64,000 nucleotides of DNA from Candidatus Heimdallarchaeota archaeon B3_Heim (GCA_003144275.1 NJBF01000009.1:30594-94593); one strand, 5' to 3'; shown: positions 37,706-47,612, numbered from the stretch's first letter. The notes: generated from the sequence alone by a model not told the origin. Numbers and translations: made by a program.

Positions 37706-38713
37706 GTGCTACAACAATTTATTGACGAGGAAATAACGAAAAATTTAGCTAAGCAGCTAAATTCAGCAATTGAGGGACTTGAAAGCCCCACGAAAGATCG
37801 GATTCGTGAGTTTATTCTGTCCACTAAAGGAAAACAATTACGTCCAGCACTTATTGCAGTTACTACGAAACTTTTAATTCAAGATACTGAGTCACAGGAG
37901 TCGCGATTAGCTCGTGCGTATAAATTCGCAATTGTAATTGAATTACTTCATAATATGACTCTAATTCATGATGATTTGATTGATAATGCTCCCATTCGTC
38001 GTGGAAAGGATGCATTTCATATCAGGCATGGCACTGATCGGGCATTACATGATGTTGATGTTCTTCACGCATATGCTCTTACCCTCATTAAAGATGATCC
38101 CGCAGGGCTAAAATTAGTACTTGATTATGCTTATCAAGTAGGTTTGGGCAATGCAATCGAACTAGAAGACAGACTTGATCAGAACTTCGATTTTGAAATG
38201 TCACGCGTTATCAAAATAATGGAATATAAAACTGCGGTAGTATTTGCAGGTTGCGTTAGATTAGGATGTTTAGCAGCTAATCGTGAAGATTTATTTACAG
38301 AGGCATTAAACAAGGCAATTATCGCCGCTGGAATCGCTTTTCAAATTCAAGATGACTATTTAGACATTCTTGGCAATCCCGAAGAATTTGGGAAAATGCA
38401 ATTTTGGGACATTCAAGAATCAAAACGAAATTTGTTCCTACATTTTTCAATGCGAACAGAACATTCTACTAAAATCAAAGAAATATATAATAAGGATATC
38501 GGGCAAAAAAACAAGGAAGATATCGATATCGTCTTAAAAGTTTTTCAGTCTATTCAAGAAAAGGTAAAAGAAGTTCGCGACCAGTACGCTAAACTAGCAA
38601 TCGATGGCTTAAAATCTATTCAGGCTAATATAAATAAGGATGATTATCAAGCTGAAGAGTTAATCGATTTCTTGTTAATCCTATCGAAATACCTTATTGA
38701 ACGTAGTAAATGA
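37706..38713 (+). CDS. Polyprenyl diphosphate synthase (GGPP synthase-like)
   Basis: About 335 residues. The first Asp-rich motif is HDDLIDNAPIRRGKDAFH and the second FQIQDDYLDILGN; GKQLRPAL is the substrate-binding loop. It makes C15-C20+ prenyl diphosphates for ether lipids. The usual GDALLA stretch is replaced by DVDVLHAYALTL, a divergence near the chain-length region. GTG 37706 is favoured because GAGGG lies 8 bases upstream; TTG 37685 is the longer option. Confidence 0.88.
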   Translation: MLQQFIDEEITKNLAKQLNSAIEGLESPTKDRIREFILSTKGKQLRPALIAVTTKLLIQDTESQESRLARAYKFAIVIELLHNMTLIHDDLIDNAPIRRGKDAFHIRHGTDRALHDVDVLHAYALTLIKDDPAGLKLVLDYAYQVGLGNAIELEDRLDQNFDFEMSRVIKIMEYKTAVVFAGCVRLGCLAANREDLFTEALNKAIIAAGIAFQIQDDYLDILGNPEEFGKMQFWDIQESKRNLFLHFSMRTEHSTKIKEIYNKDIGQKNKEDIDIVLKVFQSIQEKVKEVRDQYAKLAIDGLKSIQANINKDDYQAEELIDFLLILSKYLIERSK

Positions 38714-38750
38714 ACAAGTAATTATCTTCCACATTAATGGATTGGCTCAA

Positions 38751-39599
38751 ATGAGCAAGCATAAGGATATTCACAAATATACGATAGAGTTTACAGAGAA
38801 TTTCTGGATCAATTTATTAGAAGTAGCTGGACACGGGAACGTTAAACAATTTATTATACAGGCCCTGAAGGTTGCCCTAGAAGCGCGTACAATCAAATCA
38901 TTGATTCTTTGCGGAGGAAAAGGTACTAGTTTTCGTCCTCTATCTGTTGCTACACCAGCTGTAATGCTCCCAATAGGATATCAACCAATTCTTGAATATT
39001 CTATTGACCTACTAAGAAAGCATGCGTTAACCGAAATTTTTCTTTCAGTGGGGTATAGAAAAGAGCATATCCAATATTTGATTACTGAAAAAGATTTTCC
39101 AGGTGTTAATCTTGGCTTTATATCTGAGGAAGAACCGTTGGATACTGCTGGTGCAGTTTTAAATGCGAAAAAACAGTTCAAATCAACATTCTTAGTTATG
39201 AATGGTGATTTAATTACAAACTTAGACTTAAGCAAATTGCTAGAATTTCATCGAACTGTTGTGAAGGAGGGTGGAATAGCTACTATGTTCGTTTTAGAAC
39301 ACGATGACAGTCAAGTAGAGCTAAATAAAGAAGTAAATCAGATAACAAGCTTTGTTAATAACAGCAAAAAAGGGTTTAATTACGTGAATGCTGGTGTGTA
39401 CATCTTTGAACCGGAAATTTTCCCCTATATCGATAAACAAGTGTCTTCACTTGAGAACGATATTTTTCCAGTGTTAAGTGAGGAAGGATTGCTTTATGGT
39501 TATCTTCCCGAAACACAAGTCTATTGGAATCATATAAATTCACCAAAAAAGTATAAAGAAGGATGGGCTGATTTTCTTTCGGGAAAATTAGATTTCTAA
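38751..39599 (+). CDS. NDP-sugar nucleotidyltransferase-like protein, degenerate active site
   Basis: About 282 residues. Residues ~1-45 look like a ribbon-helix-helix or small helical module (KYTIEFTENFWINLLEVA). The nucleotidyltransferase domain then starts with LILCGGKGTSFRPLSVATPA. Active enzymes have GTRLxPLT and a PK pair; here the Arg is Ser and the Lys is Ala. The Mg-binding MNGDLITNLDLS is kept. It may be a regulatory subunit (as with some pyrophosphorylase paralogues) or have shifted chemistry. ATG 38751 is preferred to the TTG at 38697 that overlaps the prenyl synthase. Confidence 0.7.
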   Translation: MSKHKDIHKYTIEFTENFWINLLEVAGHGNVKQFIIQALKVALEARTIKSLILCGGKGTSFRPLSVATPAVMLPIGYQPILEYSIDLLRKHALTEIFLSVGYRKEHIQYLITEKDFPGVNLGFISEEEPLDTAGAVLNAKKQFKSTFLVMNGDLITNLDLSKLLEFHRTVVKEGGIATMFVLEHDDSQVELNKEVNQITSFVNNSKKGFNYVNAGVYIFEPEIFPYIDKQVSSLENDIFPVLSEEGLLYGYLPETQVYWNHINSPKKYKEGWADFLSGKLDF

Positions 39600-39650
39600 C
39601 GTATACCATAGGTCTTTTCCCAGACTGAACTAGATACGGGAAATTAACAA

Positions 39651-41180
39651 ATGCAAAAATATAAAATTCTTACGAAAATAACAGACATTTTTGCATCAGC
39701 TGTTTTACTATTTATACCATTTTACTTAGTAATAAGTATTTTCGATATAAGAAATTCACCAGATCTATTTTCCCTTATGTTAAATTTCTTACTTCTAGCA
39801 ATAGAAGCGTTTGGTTTAATTTTCTCTTATTATCTTGTGGATATGATAGCAGGTTCCTTCTTTTATAGGAGCACAAAGAACCTTACTGAAAGAGAGTCGT
39901 CCGAAAAGCCTTTTTTCAGTATCATAGTACCTTCCCATGGTACACCTTATTCCATACTAGAGCAAACACTCATTGGAGCCCTTAACCTAAATTATGAAAA
40001 TTATGAGTTAATCGTTAGTGATAACGGAAAAAATAGATCTGTGACAGGAAAGCTCCATAAATTCTGCAAGAAAAAAGGAATAGTTTTCTTTCATAAAAAA
40101 GATGAGAGAGGATTCAAGGCTGGTAATATAAACGCTGTTTTCAACCTCACTAAAGGAGACTTCATTATGATTCTTGATTCAGATCATATACCAGTTCCAA
40201 ATTTATTGCAGAAGTTTTGCTCCATCTTTGATGACCCAAAAATTGGTTTTATTCAAGCAAAGGTTTCCTATCGCAAGTCTTATCGATTATATCAAAAAGC
40301 AAACTCAATTCTATATTCTCAATTTTATGAGGTAATCGAAGCTGCAAAAGATAGAAGAGGTATGGTTTTATTCAATGGAACGACTGGTTGCTTTCGTAGA
40401 TCAGTTCTCAGCGCGATAGGAGGCTTTTCTGAGGATACTTTGATTGAAGATATTGATACATCAATGCAAATTATAGCACGAGGATATGAGGGCAAGTTCA
40501 TCAATTTTATAGGATCTTATGGACTTGTACCAGAAACTGCTAAGGCTCAAATAGCCCAGTTATGGAGATGGACACATGGAGCCTGTAATATCCTTCGTAT
40601 CAGGTTACGTCTACTACTCACTACTTCTCATATAGGCTGGTTTAAGAAATTTGAGTTAATATTAAACACAATGGCTTTTTTCTCTGGTATAAGTGTAGTC
40701 TTTTTCTTCAGTATCCTAGCTCTAATGGTATATGTAGGTACACCAATTCTTAGATATTCATTATTTGGATTTAATACAATTTACATTATGCCACTTCTCA
40801 TTAGCTTTTCTTACTCAACCATAGCTTTACTAACGATTTTGTGGGAGGAGAGGGAAGATCCATTCTTGATCCGAGTTCTCCATCTCATCCCCTTCTACCT
40901 TTTTTCGTTAGGATCATTTTTATTTTTAATTTCTGGTGTTCTAGAGGGTTTATTGTTACGCAATACTCCCAGAAGTGAGACCAGCGTATGGGATAGGCAA
41001 TTTAACATTCTTAGAAATTCAATACTAGCGTTATTATTTACAGGTCTGATAATAACTTTAACAATTCTCGGTTTACCAAATGAATATTCATATTTTATCT
41101 TAGGTGGAACGATAACTTGGGTGTTTGCACCCTTTATGCTGATTTGGGAGGAAATTTTCCCCCCAAAAACCGAAAACTAG
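39651..41180 (+). CDS. Membrane glycosyltransferase family 2 (cellulose-synthase-like)
   Basis: 509 residues. Two N-terminal membrane helices are followed by a GT-A domain (IIVPSHGTPYSILEQTL; acceptor DxD as ILDSDHIPVP; TED-like LIEDIDTS; QxxRW as QLWRWTHG) and at least four C-terminal membrane helices. All processive GT2 motifs are present, so it probably builds and exports a polysaccharide or extends a lipid-linked glycan. The sugar donor is unknown; the neighbouring nucleotidyltransferase-like gene may be functionally linked. Confidence 0.88.
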   Translation: MQKYKILTKITDIFASAVLLFIPFYLVISIFDIRNSPDLFSLMLNFLLLAIEAFGLIFSYYLVDMIAGSFFYRSTKNLTERESSEKPFFSIIVPSHGTPYSILEQTLIGALNLNYENYELIVSDNGKNRSVTGKLHKFCKKKGIVFFHKKDERGFKAGNINAVFNLTKGDFIMILDSDHIPVPNLLQKFCSIFDDPKIGFIQAKVSYRKSYRLYQKANSILYSQFYEVIEAAKDRRGMVLFNGTTGCFRRSVLSAIGGFSEDTLIEDIDTSMQIIARGYEGKFINFIGSYGLVPETAKAQIAQLWRWTHGACNILRIRLRLLLTTSHIGWFKKFELILNTMAFFSGISVVFFFSILALMVYVGTPILRYSLFGFNTIYIMPLLISFSYSTIALLTILWEEREDPFLIRVLHLIPFYLFSLGSFLFLISGVLEGLLLRNTPRSETSVWDRQFNILRNSILALLFTGLIITLTILGLPNEYSYFILGGTITWVFAPFMLIWEEIFPPKTEN

Positions 41181-41189
41181 AGGAAGATA

Positions 41190-41810
41190 TTAATCGTTGA
41201 GAAAACGAAATCGACTCGCACCAATGAAATGGGCAATTCTAAGTGCTTCAGGAATTGTTCCAACCACCGTGCATTTTTTAATGAGCTGAAAAGCGTTCTC
41301 GAGTGAGATACCTGCAGTTTGTAAAAAAATTTGTGGATTTTTCTGAACCTTAATCGGTTCTCCAGCCCTTTTAATCGTTTCCCAACGAACTTGATTGTCA
41401 TCGAATACTTTCTCTAATGCAGACTGAATTTTCTGATAATTCGGGTATTTTCGAAGGACAACAATCACAGGAATAGTTGTCATCCTCCAGAGATGGTGGA
41501 TATCAATGATACCAAATCCCGCTATAGTTACTCCCTGGAGAAAAATGGCCCTGATTTGAGGCTTATGTGAACTTGCTGAAATCATGTTAGTCAAAATTTT
41601 AGTAGCTTGTGAATCATCTCTTTCCAATTGACTTTGGATGATACCATCAACATAAGCGGCTCCCTTCATGACTACTCCAAAAACAGGAACTTTCCTTTTT
41701 TCTTCTGAAAAACGATCAAACCCCCCATCATCGATACCGATAATAGGGGTTTTTGTTTTTACACTTCGCCATTGTCTGACTGATTCTAACACTTTCGACC
41801 GAACAACCAC
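41190..41810 (-). CDS. DUF99 family protein (endonuclease V-like fold)
   Basis: 206 residues, matching the archaeal DUF99 family: IIGIDDGGF at the N-terminus, FGVVMKGAAYVDGI, AIFLQGVTIAGFGIIDI and PVIVVLRKYPN, ending in EALRIAHFIGASRFR. The family shares the endonuclease V fold but its activity is not established. GTG start. It lies 14 bases downstream of the RHH gene and is probably co-transcribed with it. Confidence 0.85.
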   Translation of the reverse strand: MVVRSKVLESVRQWRSVKTKTPIIGIDDGGFDRFSEEKRKVPVFGVVMKGAAYVDGIIQSQLERDDSQATKILTNMISASSHKPQIRAIFLQGVTIAGFGIIDIHHLWRMTTIPVIVVLRKYPNYQKIQSALEKVFDDNQVRWETIKRAGEPIKVQKNPQIFLQTAGISLENAFQLIKKCTVVGTIPEALRIAHFIGASRFRFLND

Positions 41811-41824
41811 AATTCAACATAAAT

Positions 41825-42010
41825 TCAATATGAATCGCGAGATTGGGCAATAAATGTATTTCCACGAAGACTCCAAAGTTCATCTTTGAGCATGTCTCGA
41901 ATCGCAAATCGGATGGCTTCACTTCGGTTTGGATATCTACCCGTCCGTACAAGTTCATCCAGACCACTAACCTGATCATTTGGCAAATGTACTGTGATTA
42001 ATTTCATCAT
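41825..42010 (-). CDS. Ribbon-helix-helix transcription regulator
   Basis: 61 residues. KLITVHLPNDQVSGLDELV forms the beta-strand and first helix, and YPNRSEAIRFAIRDML the second helix of a CopG/NikR-type RHH domain. ATG 42010 is chosen because GAGGT lies 10 bases upstream and the domain begins directly after it. Probably controls its own operon with the DUF99 gene. Confidence 0.82.
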   Translation of the reverse strand: MMKLITVHLPNDQVSGLDELVRTGRYPNRSEAIRFAIRDMLKDELWSLRGNTFIAQSRDSY

Positions 42011-42599
42011 TATTTTATCAACCTCTTTCACTGATATACCTATTATCATGTTCTCTCGCTTTAAAATAGGCATAATTCAGGGGTAATATCCCAGTCATTC
42101 GCAGGTAGTACGGATTAATAGCCACACCCATTTTTCATAGATAGAAGGATCGCTTTCAGGTTTATTCTCACACAATTATCAATCTTGACCAAGAGGGATT
42201 TTCCTCAACAGAAGAAGCTTTAGCGGTGAAGTTCTAATCGTGTTAACTAAACTGTACAGATTGGGGAAAGTTAACGATTCGGTCAAAGATTCTAGGGATG
42301 ATATTAGAATTAACATCATTATTTCTCCCAATCGTTCGTATTTTTCATTCTTAAGGAGTATCTACTCATTAGTACTTTCCCGAATCCTTTTATGAGAAAT
42401 GTATCAATTCCTACTATATCGATAATCATGAAGGATTTCAAGGGACTTCGAATAATTTTCAGGTTTTTAAATCAAAAACTCAATTCCCCTAGTAGTGATG
42501 AAATACTTCTTTGTGTAGAAAGAAAAGTGTTCCATTTACACCCAAACTAATTATTCAAGCCCCAAATTTCAAGCAATTTATTATGACACGTGATAATCT
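42011..42599. other. 589-bp intergenic region upstream of ribonucleotide reductase
   Basis: Divergent spacer holding the RHH and reductase promoters. GTTAAC occurs twice within about 35 bases (near 42243 and 42272), possibly part of a regulator site. No cobalamin-riboswitch-like structure, tRNA or ORF was recognised. Confidence 0.35.
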
Positions 42600-45500
42600 A
42601 TGACTTTAGTATCTAACGTTCATAAAGATGAAAGGGATCGAAAACAACCAGTGCTCACGCCCAATGCAATGACTGTATTAGAAAAAAGATATCTATTGCA
42701 AAATGACAGAGGGGAGATCATCGAAACGCCAGCTCAGCTCTTTACACGAGTAGCAAAAGCAATTGCAGCAAATGAATCACGCTATGGGCTTGATCCTGCT
42801 ATAATGGAAAAACAGTACTATGATATGATGGTGAATTTTGAGTTTTTACCGAATAGTCCTACTTTAATGAATGCAGGAACAAAAATCAACCAGTTATCGG
42901 CCTGCTTTGTTTTACCCATAGAAGATGATATGACTTCGATCTTTCAAGCGATAAAGAATGCGGCAGTGATTCACAAGTCAGGAGGAGGGACTGGGTTCTC
43001 ATTTTCACGATTGAGACCTACTAATGATAAGGTACAAACTACTGGAGGAGTAGCGTCAGGACCAATCTCTTTCATGACAGTATTTAACTCTGCTACTGAA
43101 ATTATAAAACAAGGGGGGTGTTTATCAGCTGAAAGCTATATTAGGACTAAAAATGGAGTAACAAAAATTGGAAATCTACTGGATTGTCCGCCCATGGGAG
43201 AAAATTTTCCCAATGAGCTTGTTTTTGATGGAGATGCATATAATAACGCGTTAGTTTCAATAGATAATGGTTTAGCAGAAGTCCTCAAGCTTAAAACAGA
43301 ACTTGGCATAGAAATTGATGTAACACTAAATCATCAGGTTGCTTGCATCAATCAAAATGGAGGAAGAGTCTGGAAAAGCGCCAAGGATGTAAAGGAGGGT
43401 GACTGGGTAGTTTTAGTACTAGGAGGGCACAGTGGGAAAGATGTTCTACTTCCAAGGCTGAAAGAACAACACTTCAATGCATCACCCATTAAGATACCAC
43501 AAAAAATGACTCCTGAACTTGGGGAGATTTTAGGCCTATATATGGCAGATGGTTGTATGAGTACAGGGGGAAGAATAATTTTCAGTGTCGATAACAAAGA
43601 TACAGACCTCATACGAAAAATTGAAGATTTAATGAAGACTAGTTTTAGTTTAAAGATAGGAAGAAAAGAAGATAATGATTCTTGGAGCGATTTAGTGTTC
43701 TATTCTCATGACTTATGCAGATTCTTTGAGAAAATGAATTGGAGAAAGGAATCATCATCGAAGGCTTTTATTCCACATGAGATTTTTTTGTCCTCATCAG
43801 AAGTAGCAAAAGCGTTTATACGGGGTCTTTTTGAGGGAGATGGAAATGTTCATTCAGACGGTTATCCAAGATACTATTCAACATCAAAGAAACTAATAAA
43901 ACAATTACAACAACTGTTGCTTGGATTGAATATTGTTTCTAAATACAATAAACGAGAAAAAGGAAAAGATAGTTTTGGAAAAAAACCAATCTATACTTTA
44001 ATGATAAATTCTGATCGTAATATTCAAGTCTTTAAAAAGGAAATTAACTTCTTATCAAAGAGAAAAAAAGAGATGTTAGATACAAGATATCATGAAAAGG
44101 CTTTCGAACAGAATGATATAATACCAAACCAAGAAAGAAGATTGAAAAGTCTTTATACATACGTTGGGAGAGGATCAGGAAAGGGAAGAAAAAATAGAGG
44201 GGCAGATAGAAGATTTTATCGTGCAATTTATCATTATATATCCGATAACCCGTCTTCTAGAAGAAACCTGACAAGAAAAAGACTTCTGAAGTTAAGAGAG
44301 AAATTTGATATCATTAACAATGATGAGCATTTTACTAGAATTTCGGATCCAAAATATTATTATGCCCAAATTAAAGAAAAACAATGGACTCAAGCCTATA
44401 CGATGGATATAGAAGTCCCTTCTTCAGGAAAGTTTGTTGCTAATGGTGTTTTAGTACACAATCGCCGGCGTGGAGCAAACATGGGAGTATTGCGTGTAGA
44501 TCATCCTGATATCCTAGAATTTATTGAATGCAAGCAAGATCTACAGAAATTAAATAATTTTAATATATCCGTGGGTTTAACAGAAGCATTTATGAAAGCA
44601 GTACTTTCTGATACCGATTATCCTTTGATAAATCCCAGAAATAATGAAATAGCTGAAAAGCTCAATGCCCGTACAGTCTTCGAGAAAATAGTCAATATGG
44701 CATATAAATCCGGCGAACCAGGAATACTCTTCTTAGATCAGATAAATGCAGCAAATCCCACTCCTCATATAGGAGAAATCGAGGCAACTAATCCATGTGT
44801 AGCTAAGGATTCATTAATATCAACAGAAAAAGGCATATTAAATATCTTAGAAGTTCCTAATGTTATTAAGACTGCTAGAAAAGGTCTATTTAACTTAGAG
44901 ACTAAAGAAGGATACTCCATTAAGCTCACTTCTGATCATAAAGTTTTAACTCCGAGTGGATGGAAAGAAGCTAAAGACTTACAGGTTGATGAGAAAATCT
45001 GCCTCCAAAGAAATAAAGGAGGATTTGGGTCAGAAGGCAATCAAAAAATAGGACATATTTTGGGGTGGTTTGTAGGAGATGGTTGGACAACTGGAAAGGA
45101 TGGTAGAGCGGTTCTAGCATTCTATGATAAAGATAAAGGAGAACTCTCTGAATATTATGCAAATATCGTTAACGAGGAGCTAAATGCTAATGTTTCTGTC
45201 ATCAAAATTCCTCAAAGAGAAGAAGTAAAATCTGTCAAGATCCTTAGACTGCTCGAGGAGTGGGAAGTCGAGAAAAAGAAGATATCTGCGAGGCTCCTTG
45301 AATCATCTGAGAGTTGTCAAAGAGGGTTTATACAGGCAATTTTTTCGGCTGACGGATCCTTTCAAGGTACTCTGGAAAAAGGTTATAGTGTCCGATTAGC
45401 TCAAAGTAATCTTCCATTACTCAAAAAAGTTCAGCTAATGCTCCTTAATTTCGGAATTGCTTCGAAACTGTATAAAAACCGAGGACCCAAGGGAAAATCT

Positions 45501-47273
45501 CTTTTACCTGATGGTAAAGGTCAGAAAAAGTACTATCCCATTAAGGCTCAACATAAATTAGTAATCTCAAAAGACAATCTTATTCGTTATAAGGATGAAA
45601 TTGGGTTTATTCTCCCTAATAAACAAACAAAAATGATTGATTCCCTAAAATCCTTAATTTCCAGAGGACCTTATAAAGAGAAATTCACAGCACGGGTCAA
45701 TAAATTAACCTACATTAAAGATGATGACGTTTACGATATCGTAGGAACTCCTCAGGGGGGATTTATTGCAAATGGAATTATAGTCCATAATTGTGGCGAG
45801 CAACCCTTATTACCTTATGAATCGTGTAATTTAGGCTCAATCAACCTAGGAAAAATGCTTAAAATCGATTCTAATGAAATTTTTGGTTTTAGTATTGATT
45901 ATGAGAAGCTAGAGCAGATTACTAGGTTATCGGTTAGATTTTTGGATAATGTTATTGATCTCTCTACTTTTCCTTTACCTGAAATTGAAGAAATGACAAA
46001 GGCAAATCGCAAAATTGGCCTCGGAATCATGGGATTTGCAGACCTTTTAATTAAGTTAGGAATACCTTACGATTCAACTGAAGGCACCAACCTTTCTGAG
46101 AAGGTGATGAATTTTGTTCATGATATTGCCCTTCAAGCCTCTCAGGATTTAGCTCATGAACGAGGATCCTTTCCAAATTTTTCTGGAAGTACATTAGCAA
46201 AGAACTATCCTATGATGAGAAATGCTACCTTAACTACTTTGGCACCCACAGGGACTATCTCAATTATTGCTGGTTGTTCCAGTGGGATTGAACCCTTATT
46301 TATGTTAACCTATGAAAGACGAGTCCTTGATGACGATATTCTTGTAGAAGGTTATCCTTTCTTTGTGGAAACCGCAAAGCGATTGAACTTTTATTCTCAG
46401 TCTCTGATGGAACAAGTTGCCGATACAGGTTCTATTGCCGATATTGACGAGATTCCTGAAGAAATCAAGAGGGTATTTGTAACAGCACATGATATAACAC
46501 CCGAGGCACATGTCAGGATGCAGGCAGCCTTTCAAAGTGCTGGGGTGGATAATGCAGTCTCAAAAACAACAAATTTCCCAAATGATGCATCCTCAGAAGA
46601 CATACAGAAAGCGTATTTGCTTGCGTATGAATTGGGATGTAAGGGGATTACAGTATACCGTTCTGGCTCACGAACTTATGACGTTTTGTCCAAAAAGGGA
46701 ACAAATGAGCAAACTACCGAAACAATCAAATCTTTTGAGACCAAGAAACCACGTCAAAGACCTAGTATTACCCAGGGGATTACCGAGCGTGTACGTGTCG
46801 GATGTGGTACAAATTTATTTATTACTATCAATGAGGATGAAGAGGGTTTAACAGAGCTTTTTCTATCTTTAGGAAAGTCAGGAGGATGTGTGGCTTCTCA
46901 TATTGAGGCAATGGGAAGGCTAATTTCCTTAACTTTACGGAGTAGGATTGAGCCTGAAGAGATAATTCTCCAATTGAAGGCAATCAGGTGCCCCTCCCCA
47001 ACTTTTGGCCCCGACGGTCCAGTGCTCTCCTGTGCAGATGCAGTAGCCAAGTCGGTCGAACGGTTTATTGAACTGCATAGTCAAAATGGAAATGGAAAAA
47101 ATGTATCGAGTAGCGAAACATCCAGTAACGAGGAGCACTACGAGCCAGAAACATTATATTTGAGTCATACTACCTCTGGATTGCGACCAGAATGTCCCGA
47201 ATGTGGTAATATTGTAGAACATAGTGAGGGGTGCATTCTTTGTAGAGTTTGTGGATATTCAAAGTGTGGTTAA
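42600..47273 (+). CDS. nrdJ: Adenosylcobalamin-dependent (class II) ribonucleotide reductase with two inteins
   Basis: 1557-residue precursor; 777 residues remain after removing inteins of 448 and 332 residues. It reduces ribonucleotides to deoxyribonucleotides. Extein motifs: PNSPTLMNAGT, GTGFSFSRLRP, RRGANMGVLRVDHPDI, the loop CGEQPLLPYESCNLGSINL, APTGTISIIAG and a Cys-rich tail (CPECG...CRVCGYSKCG) for electron delivery. Both inteins sit at highly conserved extein sites, as is usual for inteins. The gene is isolated, with the accessory island starting about 30 bases after its stop. Confidence 0.95.
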   Translation: MTLVSNVHKDERDRKQPVLTPNAMTVLEKRYLLQNDRGEIIETPAQLFTRVAKAIAANESRYGLDPAIMEKQYYDMMVNFEFLPNSPTLMNAGTKINQLSACFVLPIEDDMTSIFQAIKNAAVIHKSGGGTGFSFSRLRPTNDKVQTTGGVASGPISFMTVFNSATEIIKQGGCLSAESYIRTKNGVTKIGNLLDCPPMGENFPNELVFDGDAYNNALVSIDNGLAEVLKLKTELGIEIDVTLNHQVACINQNGGRVWKSAKDVKEGDWVVLVLGGHSGKDVLLPRLKEQHFNASPIKIPQKMTPELGEILGLYMADGCMSTGGRIIFSVDNKDTDLIRKIEDLMKTSFSLKIGRKEDNDSWSDLVFYSHDLCRFFEKMNWRKESSSKAFIPHEIFLSSSEVAKAFIRGLFEGDGNVHSDGYPRYYSTSKKLIKQLQQLLLGLNIVSKYNKREKGKDSFGKKPIYTLMINSDRNIQVFKKEINFLSKRKKEMLDTRYHEKAFEQNDIIPNQERRLKSLYTYVGRGSGKGRKNRGADRRFYRAIYHYISDNPSSRRNLTRKRLLKLREKFDIINNDEHFTRISDPKYYYAQIKEKQWTQAYTMDIEVPSSGKFVANGVLVHNRRRGANMGVLRVDHPDILEFIECKQDLQKLNNFNISVGLTEAFMKAVLSDTDYPLINPRNNEIAEKLNARTVFEKIVNMAYKSGEPGILFLDQINAANPTPHIGEIEATNPCVAKDSLISTEKGILNILEVPNVIKTARKGLFNLETKEGYSIKLTSDHKVLTPSGWKEAKDLQVDEKICLQRNKGGFGSEGNQKIGHILGWFVGDGWTTGKDGRAVLAFYDKDKGELSEYYANIVNEELNANVSVIKIPQREEVKSVKILRLLEEWEVEKKKISARLLESSESCQRGFIQAIFSADGSFQGTLEKGYSVRLAQSNLPLLKKVQLMLLNFGIASKLYKNRGPKGKSLLPDGKGQKKYYPIKAQHKLVISKDNLIRYKDEIGFILPNKQTKMIDSLKSLISRGPYKEKFTARVNKLTYIKDDDVYDIVGTPQGGFIANGIIVHNCGEQPLLPYESCNLGSINLGKMLKIDSNEIFGFSIDYEKLEQITRLSVRFLDNVIDLSTFPLPEIEEMTKANRKIGLGIMGFADLLIKLGIPYDSTEGTNLSEKVMNFVHDIALQASQDLAHERGSFPNFSGSTLAKNYPMMRNATLTTLAPTGTISIIAGCSSGIEPLFMLTYERRVLDDDILVEGYPFFVETAKRLNFYSQSLMEQVADTGSIADIDEIPEEIKRVFVTAHDITPEAHVRMQAAFQSAGVDNAVSKTTNFPNDASSEDIQKAYLLAYELGCKGITVYRSGSRTYDVLSKKGTNEQTTETIKSFETKKPRQRPSITQGITERVRVGCGTNLFITINEDEEGLTELFLSLGKSGGCVASHIEAMGRLISLTLRSRIEPEEIILQLKAIRCPSPTFGPDGPVLSCADAVAKSVERFIELHSQNGNGKNVSSSETSSNEEHYEPETLYLSHTTSGLRPECPECGNIVEHSEGCILCRVCGYSKCG
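43119..44462 (+). other. Intein 1 with LAGLIDADG endonuclease, +1 residue Arg
   Basis: Codons 174-621 of the precursor. The start is CLSAESYIRTKNG (block A, Cys1), and the end is GVLVHN (block G). LAGLIDADG motifs are LGLYMADGCM and IRGLFEGDGNV. The flanks are KQGG before and RRRGANMG after, so the residue at +1 is Arg rather than the Cys, Ser or Thr that normally performs transesterification. Confidence 0.9.
44796..45791 (+). other. Intein 2 with LAGLIDADG endonuclease
   Basis: Codons 733-1064. It begins CVAKDSLISTEKG and ends GIIVHN, followed by Cys +1 of CGEQPLLPYES. The endonuclease motifs are LGWFVGDGW and QAIFSADGS. Block B shows LTSDHKVLT. All canonical splicing residues are present; splicing restores NPCGEQPLL. 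Confidence 0.93.
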
Positions 47274-47300
47274 TGTAGTATATTCGTACCAAAAGGAGTT

Positions 47301-47510
47301 AACCACTGATCTGACTTTTACCATAAAATTACACTGGGTGACCATAAGCTTGTAGTGAGGGACGATAAATTACACAAGTGGTAGCTTTTTGTTCTCATAA
47401 GCTTGCATTGGGTAGCACGGAATGTTACCATATGTTTGCACTGATGGTAGCTTTTTATTCTCATAAGCTTGCATTGGGTAGATCGTAAGTGAGGGTACAC
47501 TGAAGGAAGG
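47301..47510 (+). repeat. Left-end motif array of island
   Basis: Six plus-strand copies of a motif near TTGCACTGGG start at 47329, 47350, 47370, 47403, 47436 and 47469, giving spacings of 21, 20, 33, 33 and 33. Many are preceded by CATAAGC and followed by a GTAGC. A weaker seventh is near 47495. The spacings are close to two or three DNA turns, as in arrays of bound protein. Confidence 0.75.
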
Positions 47511-47612
47511 GTACTCCTAGGAAAATATGTGACTCTGGAGATAGAGATAAATCATCTGGATTGTTTTCTTACTCATAATTATGAAATTTGCTGATTTTCA
47601 GATCAACATTAC

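Noticed and set aside
47301..47510. CRISPR array
   Set aside because: Although 33-bp periodic, the repeated part is short and degenerate, the spacers are not unique and no cas genes are nearby.
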